From NCBI GenBank assembly GCA_049644345.1, contig JBARRS010000207.1:1-7384 (forward strand): a stretch of 7,384 nt of DNA, written 5' to 3'. Origin of the DNA: JBARRS01 sp049644345 (GTDB taxonomy: Bacteria > Actinomycetota > Thermoleophilia > Gaiellales > Gaiellaceae). This document shows, piece by piece, positions 1-5,972 of this stretch. A program made the translations under genes and the position numbers. Within the stretch, counting starts at the first letter, position 1; every line of letters starts with the position of its first letter. The notes beneath the pieces were generated by a model. The model had not been told where the DNA came from. It ran no database searches and saw only the letters and a list, made by a program, of their open reading frames with translations.

Positions 1-988
1 GCTCGATGCAGATCGTCACGCCCGGCTCGAGCGGCGTCTGCTCAGAGGCGAGGTCCGGCCACTCGAACGACGTCTGAAGTCCGATCCCATGGCCGACTCG
101 GTGCGCAAGCCCGAATCCAGCGTCCTCGGTAGCCGCAGCCGCCGCTCGCTGTAACTCGACGCAGGCCACTCCCGGGCGAGCCTTCTCCAGCGCCGCCTCG
201 TAGGCGCGAAGGACGACGTCCCAGACGCGCCGCTGGAGCGTGCTCGGATCGCCGAGCACGAACGTCCTCGTCGCGTCCGCCTGGTAGCCGTCGTAGGACG
301 CGCCGATGTCCACCATCACCGTGTCACCGTCCTCGAGGCGCCGCTCGGTCGGCTCCCGGATCGGGATCGGGCGCTCGTTGCCGCTGACGACCGTCGGCGG
401 AAACGACCACTCGGGCCCAAGGGCCTGGCCGATTCGCGCCGCGAGCTCACGCTCGGTCACGCCCGGTTGAGCTTCGGCGCGGGCGACTTCGAGTCCGCGG
501 TCGGTCAGCCGCGCCGCCTCGCGCAACGCCTTCACCTCGAGCGGGCTCTTCCGGCGCCGGAGCTCGGCGACCTCTGCGCCCACGTCGAAGACGGCCGTGT
601 CGCGGAGACGGGAGCGCAACAGCTCGAAGGCCGTCACCGGCAGCCTGTCGAGCCCGGCGACGGCGAGACTCCGCGGCTCGAGCTCCGTCAGCAGCTCCGC
701 AACGGTCTCGACCGGTCGGCCTCCGCCGCGCCAGTCGTCGAGGCCCGAGCGCCGGCGAGCTTCCTCGACCTGCCAATCGAAGTCGAGGACGCAGGAAGAG
801 CGTCCGTCGCCCCAGACGAGCCACATGTCCCCGAGCACCGGAGCGAAGCTCGTCAGGTAGCGGAACTGCTCGCCGCGGCCGTGGCTTCCGAACACGAGCA
901 GGGCGTCGCAGCCGGCGCGCTCGACGATTGCGCCGACCGCCTGGCGCCGCGAATCAAGCTCAGGCTGCCACTCATCCGCAGCGATCAT
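1..988 (-). CDS. M24-family metallopeptidase (Xaa-Pro dipeptidase/aminopeptidase type), C-terminus cut by window edge
   Basis: Reading the minus strand from the ATG at 988 gives an uninterrupted frame of 329 residues to the window edge. Residues 1 to about 140 look like the creatinase/prolidase N-terminal domain. The pita-bread catalytic domain begins near K147 in a stretch matching the usual 'RKSPLEVKALREAA' linker. Metal ligands are visible: D227 in VDIGASYDGY, D238 in DATRTF (11 residues apart, as in E. coli PepP), H300 in HRVGHGIGL and E329 in PGVTICIE, 29 residues after the histidine as in PepP. The last expected ligand glutamate lies beyond the edge. The family hydrolyses Xaa-Pro bonds in the cytoplasm using two metal ions; some M24 members are creatinases or have other roles, so the exact substrate is open. 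No signal peptide is seen. The start has only a weak purine-rich stretch upstream. The gene is divergent from a peptide importer, which fits a role in degrading imported peptides. Confidence 0.9.
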   Translation of the reverse strand, partial: MIAADEWQPELDSRRQAVGAIVERAGCDALLVFGSHGRGEQFRYLTSFAPVLGDMWLVWGDGRSSCVLDFDWQVEEARRRSGLDDWRGGGRPVETVAELLTELEPRSLAVAGLDRLPVTAFELLRSRLRDTAVFDVGAEVAELRRRKSPLEVKALREAARLTDRGLEVARAEAQPGVTERELAARIGQALGPEWSFPPTVVSGNERPIPIREPTERRLEDGDTVMVDIGASYDGYQADATRTFVLGDPSTLQRRVWDVVLRAYEAALEKARPGVACVELQRAAAAATEDAGFGLAHRVGHGIGLQTSFEWPDLASEQTPLEPGVTICIE

Positions 989-1120
989 TCGCCAAGTAAA
1001 CAGCCATCCCCTAACAAAGAGAAATCGCTGGAGTCTGAGTGGTCACGGGCAGCGCAGTTCTGCGAAGATTCCGCCACGGATCTTCGACGCGATCCCGGTA
1101 GTCCCCCATGGGGAGGTGCA
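989..1120. promoter_or_regulatory. Divergent intergenic region with small inverted repeats
   Basis: These 132 bases separate the divergent starts of the M24 peptidase and the binding-protein gene, so both promoters probably lie here. The part near 995-1025 is the most AT-rich stretch. I cannot name convincing -35/-10 boxes on either strand. Two inverted repeats are visible. One is CGCAG-TT-CTGCG at 1053-1064, a 12-bp dyad of operator-like size. The other is a stem with arms 1063-1073 and 1077-1086: ten pairs, one bulged T at 1070 and a three-base loop. The two share bases 1063-1064, so as RNA structures they would exclude each other. Assigning a regulatory role is inference. Confidence 0.5.
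1111..1118 (+). promoter_or_regulatory. Ribosome binding site of the binding-protein gene
   Basis: GGGAGGTG ends two bases before the ATG at 1121, with its GGAGG core four bases from the start. This strong match decides the start codon, because the reading frame stays open for more than 600 bases upstream without a comparable site. The C-run at 1102-1106 can pair with 1110-1114, a 5-bp stem with a three-base loop that would cover the first part of the site. Confidence 0.75.
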
Positions 1121-2773
1121 ATGACACGAAGACAACGGTGGACGTGGCTGCTGAGCGTGCTTGCTCTCGCAGCCGGGTTCACGCTCATGTTCGCGGCGTT
1201 CGGTGTCAGCGCGAGTCGCTCGCACCAAGCGCCGGCGAAGTCCCAGGCGCCAGCGAACTCCCAGGCGTTCGGCGACTTCAGGGCGGTCCTCGACACGATC
1301 GACTTCCTCGATCCGGCTTACGCCTACACGGGCCAGGCCTGGTGGGCGATGTGGGCCGTGTGGGAGACGCTCGTCACCTACCGCCACGTGCCCGGAGCTG
1401 GTGGGTACAAGCTCGTACCCGGGCTCGCCGCCTCGATGCCGAAGATCTCACGAGGCGGCACGGTCTATTCGTTCAAGCTCCGACCGGGACTGAAGTACTC
1501 GGACGGGCGCTCGGTGAAGGCCAGCGACTTCAAGTTCACGATCGAGCGTGACTACAGGGCTCAGTCGCCCGGCGTCGGCTTCTACGAGGCGATCGTCGGC
1601 GCGAAGGCGTACGAGAAGTCGCTCAAAGGCCACATCAGCGGGATCATCGTCAACAACTCTAAGCGGACAATCACGATCAAGCTGACGAGCCCGCGCGGCG
1701 ACTTCCTGACGATCATCGCCCTGCTGTTCGCCGCGCCGGTGCCGGCGGGAACGCCGGACGCCGATCAATCGACGAAGACGATTCCCTCCACGGGCCCGTA
1801 TCGGATCACCAGCTACGACCCGACCCGCGGCTTCACGATGGTGCGGAACAAGTTCTTCAGGTCGACGGCGGACATCCCGAAGGGCAACCCGAGCCGAGTC
1901 GACGTGTCGCTGATCGGTGACGCGAACGCGGCCGTCCAGCGGGTGATCGGCGGGCAGGCCGACTACACGAACGCGGCGATCCCGCCCGATCGCATCAAGA
2001 GCGTCTCGGGGCGCGGACAGTTGCGCCTCCGCGATGCAGCGAACACGTACTACTTCTGGATGAACACGCGTGTGTTCCCCTTCAACAAGGTGAAGGTGCG
2101 CCAGGCGGTCAACTACGCGATCGACCGCAACGCGATGCAGAAGCTCGTCTGGGGCGGTCTCGGCAAGGCGACGCAAAACGTCCTGCCGCCGACGTATCCG
2201 TCGTACACAAAGCTCAACCTGTACCCGCACAACGTCAAGAAGGCGCAGCAGATGATCAAGGCTGCTGGCGTCAAGGGCGTCAACGTCACGGTCTGGGCTC
2301 GTCAGGTCTCCGACTCGGTGACCGCCGCTCAGTACTACACGAGCGTCTTGAACAGGATCGGCTTCAACGCGAAGCTCAACCTGCTTCCGAGGGCGACCTA
2401 CTACGTGACGATCGGAAACGCGAACACGAAGGCCCAGACGGGCTGGGCGCGGTGGCTCGAGGACTACCCGCACCCGCTCGACTGGTTCGACGTCCTCCTG
2501 AACGGTGAGCGGATCACGAGTCAGCTCAACAACAACTTCGCCTGGTACAGCAACAGCAAGACGAACAAGGAGATCGACGCGCTCAAGAAGGCGCCGGTGC
2601 TGACGCCGGCCGTGAACACGAAGTGGGCGGCAGTCGAGAAGCAGATCATGGATCTGGCTCCGTGGGCGCCGTGGTCGAACCGCGTCTTCCCGGAGTTCTT
2701 CAGTAACAAGATGGGATGCATCTCGATGCAGCGCCTGTACGGAGTCGACTTCCTGAAGCTGTGCAAGAAGTAG
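1121..2773 (+). CDS. ABC transporter substrate-binding protein, SBP_bac_5 (DppA/OppA-like) family
   Basis: 550 residues, the usual size for family 5 solute-binding proteins, which capture peptides (or in some members nickel, opines or sugars) outside the membrane and hand them to the permeases. The N-terminus has basic residues (TRRQR), a hydrophobic segment at about 9-29 and a possible signal peptidase I site after VSA (29-31). There is no lipobox cysteine. A short QAPAKS/QAPANS linker follows (36-47). Family signatures are LVPGLAASMP (98-107), a 'YSFKLRPGLKYSDG' block (116-129), TGPYRI (224-229), VRQAVNYAIDR (326-336) and a 'WLEDYPHPLDWFD' block (445-457) in the region that lines the ligand pocket in this family. 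Only two cysteines exist, C533 and C548, close enough to form a disulfide. The ATG at 1121 was chosen for its strong ribosome site and the signal sequence directly after it. It is the first gene of the operon and is followed by a strong stem-loop. The ligand is inferred to be a peptide from the neighbours, not proven. Confidence 0.93.
   Translation: MTRRQRWTWLLSVLALAAGFTLMFAAFGVSASRSHQAPAKSQAPANSQAFGDFRAVLDTIDFLDPAYAYTGQAWWAMWAVWETLVTYRHVPGAGGYKLVPGLAASMPKISRGGTVYSFKLRPGLKYSDGRSVKASDFKFTIERDYRAQSPGVGFYEAIVGAKAYEKSLKGHISGIIVNNSKRTITIKLTSPRGDFLTIIALLFAAPVPAGTPDADQSTKTIPSTGPYRITSYDPTRGFTMVRNKFFRSTADIPKGNPSRVDVSLIGDANAAVQRVIGGQADYTNAAIPPDRIKSVSGRGQLRLRDAANTYYFWMNTRVFPFNKVKVRQAVNYAIDRNAMQKLVWGGLGKATQNVLPPTYPSYTKLNLYPHNVKKAQQMIKAAGVKGVNVTVWARQVSDSVTAAQYYTSVLNRIGFNAKLNLLPRATYYVTIGNANTKAQTGWARWLEDYPHPLDWFDVLLNGERITSQLNNNFAWYSNSKTNKEIDALKKAPVLTPAVNTKWAAVEKQIMDLAPWAPWSNRVFPEFFSNKMGCISMQRLYGVDFLKLCKK
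1226..1267 (+). repeat. Short in-frame tandem repeat (18-bp unit, about 2.3 copies)
   Basis: Units at 1226-1243 and 1244-1261 encode QAPAKS and QAPANS; a partial third copy (QA) follows at 1262-1267. The two full units differ at a few bases. The repeat lies directly after the signal sequence of the binding protein and probably forms a flexible spacer between membrane and folded domain. It is short enough to have arisen by slippage. Confidence 0.6.
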
Positions 2774-2796
2774 GCGGATAGCAGGAAAGAAGAGAG

Positions 2797-2826
2797 CGGT
2801 GAGGGCGCCTCCAGGCGCCCTCACCG
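2797..2826 (+). promoter_or_regulatory. Perfect GC-rich stem-loop between binding-protein and permease genes
   Basis: Arms 2797-2809 and 2814-2826 form a perfect 13-bp stem (11 G-C pairs) with a TCCA loop; a G-U pair at 2796/2827 could extend it. It starts 24 bases after the binding-protein stop and ends 22 bases before the permease ATG. No T-run follows, so a classical intrinsic terminator is not supported. Similar hairpins after the first gene of binding-protein operons are known to stabilise the upstream mRNA or end part of the transcription, which yields more binding protein than permease. That role is inferred here. Confidence 0.7.
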
Positions 2827-2848
2827 TCTACACTCGCTCCACTCGGAG

Positions 2849-3940
2849 ATGGCCGAGCCAGCCACCGATTTCACGCTCGACACGGCCTCAGTCCTCGCGG
2901 CCGAAGAGCACGAGGTGGCGATCATCGGGCGCAGCCCGTGGTACCTCGCCTGGCGCCGGCTGAGGCGAAACTACGTCGCGCTCGCCTCATTCGGACTCTC
3001 CCTCGTAATCGTGATCGCCTGCGCGCTCGCGCCGGTCTACGCACACCACGTCGCGCACACCGGCCCGAACGACACCCACGTCGCCGACACGGTCAAAGTC
3101 GGCGGCAAGGTGCGGCAGGTCATCTCCGGCGGCGGGTTCACGGTCAACCCAAAGACCGGAGTACCGACGGTCACGGCAGTCCACTACCTGGGCCCCACCT
3201 GGTGGCATGCGCACGGACGCTTCGTCCTGGGAGCGGACAACCTCGGCCGCGACGTCGCGGTGCGGATGCTCTACGGCGGATTCAACTCGCTGAAGATCGG
3301 GATCGGCTCCGCGCTGATCTGCACCTTCGTCGCCGTCGTGCTCGCTCTGCTCGCCGGCTACTACGGCGGCTGGGTCGACTGGATCATCAGCCGCTTCTTC
3401 GACCTGATCTGGGCCTTCCCGGTACTGCTGCTCGCGATTGCGCTAGGAAGCGCGCTCTCGATCAACGGCTTCCACCACTTCGGGATCAACATCGACGCCG
3501 GGAGCCTGTGGATCCCCACGCTCGTGATCTCCTACGTGCTGATCCCGTACGTCGGGCGCCCTCTGCGCGGTCAGATCCTGTCGCTGCGGGAGAAGGAGTT
3601 CATCGAGGCCGCCGTCGGTCAGGGGGCAGGGCCGTTGCGGATCATGTTCTCGGACCTGCTGCCGAACGTCGCCTCGACGATCCTCGTCTTCTTCACGCTG
3701 ATCATCGCCAACAACATCCTCACGGAGGCTGGGCTCTCGTTCCTCGGCGCCGGCGTCCGCCTTCCCGATCCTTCGTGGGGGAACCTGATCGCTGCCGGGC
3801 AGGACCAGATCGTGACGGCGCCGTGGCTGACCCTCGTCCCGGGGATCGCGATCGTGCTGACCGTGCTCTCGCTGAACATCTTCGGCGACGGCCTCCGCGA
3901 CGCGCTCGACCCACGAGCGAAAGTCAGGGTTGAGCACTAG
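2849..3940 (+). CDS. dppC: ABC transporter permease, DppC/OppC type
   Basis: 363 residues forming one half of the membrane channel. An acidic N-terminal tail (about 1-28) and the SPWYLAWRRLRRN stretch precede TM1 (about 42-64). An outer loop of about 63 residues leads to the conserved LGADNLGRDV motif (127-136). Further membrane segments lie at about 147-170, 176-200, 221-236, 274-297 and 325-346. The cytoplasmic EAA coupling loop, which docks on the ATPases, spans about 253-272 with 'EAAVGQGA' followed by LLPN. The block LTEAGLSFLGAG (291-302) is typical of the C-type subunit. It is longer than E. coli DppC (about 300) because of the N-tail and outer loop. At the ATG, GGAG directly abuts the start with no spacer, so initiation may be weak. 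A GTG at 2915 preceded by GAAGAG is an alternative giving 341 residues. The gene lies before the B-type permease, opposite to the usual order. The gene symbol is a family label. Confidence 0.9.
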   Translation: MAEPATDFTLDTASVLAAEEHEVAIIGRSPWYLAWRRLRRNYVALASFGLSLVIVIACALAPVYAHHVAHTGPNDTHVADTVKVGGKVRQVISGGGFTVNPKTGVPTVTAVHYLGPTWWHAHGRFVLGADNLGRDVAVRMLYGGFNSLKIGIGSALICTFVAVVLALLAGYYGGWVDWIISRFFDLIWAFPVLLLAIALGSALSINGFHHFGINIDAGSLWIPTLVISYVLIPYVGRPLRGQILSLREKEFIEAAVGQGAGPLRIMFSDLLPNVASTILVFFTLIIANNILTEAGLSFLGAGVRLPDPSWGNLIAAGQDQIVTAPWLTLVPGIAIVLTVLSLNIFGDGLRDALDPRAKVRVEH

Positions 3941-3957
3941 TGAGGGGCCGCTGAGCA

Positions 3958-4941
3958 ATGGCCGCGTTCGTGATCCGCCGGATCGTCGGGATGATCGCCG
4001 TCCTGTTCGCGGTCAGCGTGCTCGTCTTCATCATCTTCATCCTGGTGCCGGGCGGCGACCCGGCCCAGCGGATCGCGGGCAAGAACCCGACGCCGCAGAA
4101 CGTGATCAACATCCGGAAGAGGTGGGGCTTCAACAGGCCGTTCTACGTGCAGTACGTCCGGCTGATGGAGAAGGCGGCGAACGGGCTGCTGCCCGGCCCC
4201 CATAGTCAGTACGACGTGCTGCGCTCCTTCCAGAACCAGACGAACGTCGCGAGCCAGATCAAGAAGGGGCTGCCGGCGACGTTCTCGCTCTCGATCGGTG
4301 CAGGGCTGATCTGGCTCTTCTGGGGGATCATCGTGGGCGTGATCTCGGCCGTCACGGCCGGCAAGTGGTCGGACCGGCTGATCACGACGCTGGCGTTAAT
4401 CGGGGTCTCGATGCCGGTCTTCTGGCTCGGGATCGTCGTCCGCTATTTCCTTGCCGAAAAGCCGGCGCATCCGCTCTTCCCGGACGGCGAGTACTACTCG
4501 CTGGCGAAGGACCCGGTCCAGTGGGCCTACCACCTGATCCTGCCCTGGTCCGTGCTCGCCGTGCTCTTCATCGGCTTCTACGGGCGCGTGCTTCGCTCGA
4601 ACATGCTCGACGCGATGAACGAGGACTACGTCCGCACCGCGCGGGCAAAAGGCCTCACCGGAAAGCGGGTGTTGATCAAACACGTGCTGCGCAACTCGCT
4701 GATCCCGATCGTCAGCCTGTTCGGGCTCGACTTCGCCGCCGTCCTCGGCGGCGGCGCGATCCTGACCGAGACCGTCTTCGACCTGCACGGGGTCGGCTGG
4801 TACGCGGCCCAGTCGGTGGGCGATCTCGACCTGCCTCCGATCATGGGGGTTACGCTCTACGGCGCCTTCTTCATCGTCATGTTCAGCGCCCTCGTCGATT
4901 TCTTCTACGTCTATCTCGACCCGAGAATCCGGCCCACGTAA
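3958..4941 (+). CDS. dppB: ABC transporter permease, DppB/OppB type
   Basis: 327 residues, close to the family norm of about 310-340. It starts directly with TM1 (about 8-30) after the FVIRRIVGM stretch, then VPGGDP, as usual for B-type subunits. A long outer segment (31-107) with 'RKRWGFNRPFYVQYVR' and LPATFSLS follows. Membrane segments lie at about 108-133, 141-165, 190-212, 251-272 and 298-321. The EAA coupling loop is 'DYVRTARAKGLTGKRV' to NSLIP (223-250), and the C-terminus ends in the typical YLDPRIRP. It pairs with the C-type permease to form the pore. GAGGGG at 3942-3947, ten bases before the ATG, is an acceptable ribosome site. The gap from the upstream gene is 17 bases and the TAA stop overlaps the next ATG by one base, so translational coupling is likely. 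Confidence 0.93.
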   Translation: MAAFVIRRIVGMIAVLFAVSVLVFIIFILVPGGDPAQRIAGKNPTPQNVINIRKRWGFNRPFYVQYVRLMEKAANGLLPGPHSQYDVLRSFQNQTNVASQIKKGLPATFSLSIGAGLIWLFWGIIVGVISAVTAGKWSDRLITTLALIGVSMPVFWLGIVVRYFLAEKPAHPLFPDGEYYSLAKDPVQWAYHLILPWSVLAVLFIGFYGRVLRSNMLDAMNEDYVRTARAKGLTGKRVLIKHVLRNSLIPIVSLFGLDFAAVLGGGAILTETVFDLHGVGWYAAQSVGDLDLPPIMGVTLYGAFFIVMFSALVDFFYVYLDPRIRPT

Positions 4942-5972
4942 TGGCCGAGCGGCTGCTCGAGGTAAAGGGGTTGAAGGTCCGGTTCACGACCGAGGACGGG
5001 GTCGTTCACGCAGTCGACGGCGTCGACTTCGAGCTGGACCGCGGCCAGGTGCTGGGGATCGTCGGCGAGTCGGGCTCGGGCAAGAGCGTCACCGCGTTGA
5101 CGATCCTGGGGCTGACACGCGGGCCGAACGCGCAGTTCGACGGCGAGGTGCTCTACAAGAATCAGGACCTGCTGAAGCTGTCCGAGCGGCGCCTCCAGGA
5201 CATCCGCGGCAACGAGATCGCGATGATCTTCCAGGACCCGATGACGTCGCTTAACCCGGTCTACCGGGTCGGGGACCAGATCGTCGAGGCGATCGTCACA
5301 CACGAGCACGCGGGCAAGCGCCAGGCGCGCCTCCGCGCCGTCGACCTGCTCCGCCAGGTGGGGATCCCGAACCCCGAGCGGCGGGTCGACGACTACCCGC
5401 ATCAGTTCTCCGGCGGGATGCGCCAGCGCACGATGATCGCGATGGCGCTCTCCTGCAACCCCGACATCCTGATCGCCGACGAGCCGACGACCGCTCTCGA
5501 CGTGACGATCCAGGCGCAGATCCTCGAGCTCATCGACAAGCTGAAGGACGATTTCAACTCTGCCGTTATCTTCATCACGCACGACCTCGGCGTCGTCGCG
5601 GAGATCACCGACGAGATCCTTGTCATGTACGCCGGGCGCGTCGTCGAGCGCGGCTCGAAGCGCGAGCTCTTCTACGACCCGCAGATGCCCTACACCTGGG
5701 GCCTGCTCGGCTCGATCCCGCGGCTCGACCGGCCGAAGAGCGAGAAGCTGCACTCGATCACCGGCGCGCCTCCTTCGCTGATCAACCTGCCGCGCGGGTG
5801 CAAGTTCCGTCCGCGCTGCCCGCACGCCTTTCAGAAATGCTTCGAGGAGCCGCAGCTCGAGAACCGCGTCGAGCAGCGCGGCCACCTCGACCGCTGCTGG
5901 CTCTCGGTCGACGATAAGCGCTCGGTCCGCGAGGCGACGATCAAGGGCGAGACGAAGGAGGCAGCGGCTTGA
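4941..5972 (+). CDS. dppD: ABC transporter ATP-binding protein, DppD/OppD type
   Basis: 343 residues; one of two ATPases driving uptake. Visible motifs are Walker A GESGSGKS (42-49), Q-loop Q98 in IFQDP, signature FSGGMRQR (156-163), Walker B ILIADEP with catalytic E181, D-loop ALDV (185-188) and H-loop H214. The C-terminal oligopeptide-transporter extension (about 232-343) carries ITGAPPSL and four cysteines: C287-x5-C293-x6-C300-x18-C319. In mycobacterial peptide importers an equivalent cysteine set has been reported to hold a [4Fe-4S] cluster; a cluster here is inferred. The start is fixed by the TAATG overlap with the upstream stop; an upstream ribosome site is weak, which suggests coupled initiation. 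The gene ends in a 4-base overlap with the next start. All catalytic residues are intact. Confidence 0.95.
   Translation: MAERLLEVKGLKVRFTTEDGVVHAVDGVDFELDRGQVLGIVGESGSGKSVTALTILGLTRGPNAQFDGEVLYKNQDLLKLSERRLQDIRGNEIAMIFQDPMTSLNPVYRVGDQIVEAIVTHEHAGKRQARLRAVDLLRQVGIPNPERRVDDYPHQFSGGMRQRTMIAMALSCNPDILIADEPTTALDVTIQAQILELIDKLKDDFNSAVIFITHDLGVVAEITDEILVMYAGRVVERGSKRELFYDPQMPYTWGLLGSIPRLDRPKSEKLHSITGAPPSLINLPRGCKFRPRCPHAFQKCFEEPQLENRVEQRGHLDRCWLSVDDKRSVREATIKGETKEAAA
5955..5961 (+). promoter_or_regulatory. Ribosome binding site that supports a TTG start
   Basis: AAGGAGG, a near-ideal Shine-Dalgarno sequence, lies inside the end of the upstream ATPase gene with seven bases before the TTG at 5969. 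It decides the start of the second ATPase: no ATG or GTG is as well placed, and the resulting TTGA overlap is a typical coupled junction. Confidence 0.8.

Noticed and set aside
447..824. Minus-strand frame encoding an Arg-rich 125-residue product
   Set aside because: It lies in another frame of the real M24 peptidase gene and is very rich in arginine, a typical GC shadow.
467..1120. Plus-strand extension of the binding-protein frame upstream of 1121
   Set aside because: It runs antisense to the M24 peptidase, lacks protein-like composition, and a strong ribosome site plus signal sequence mark the start at 1121.
1448..2824. Long open frame (458 codons) on the minus strand, antisense to the binding-protein gene
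   Set aside because: Its product is dominated by R, V, D and L with no recognisable domain, as expected for a shadow frame opposite a GC-rich gene. The plus-strand frame has clear family motifs.
2797..2826. Reading the hairpin as a full intrinsic terminator that ends the operon
   Set aside because: No T-tract follows and the downstream permease and ATPase genes complete the same transporter, so partial termination or mRNA stabilisation is more likely.
4911..5885. Open frame of 324 codons on the minus strand, antisense to the first ATPase gene
   Set aside because: Low-complexity shadow composition with no motif; the opposite strand holds a complete ABC ATPase.
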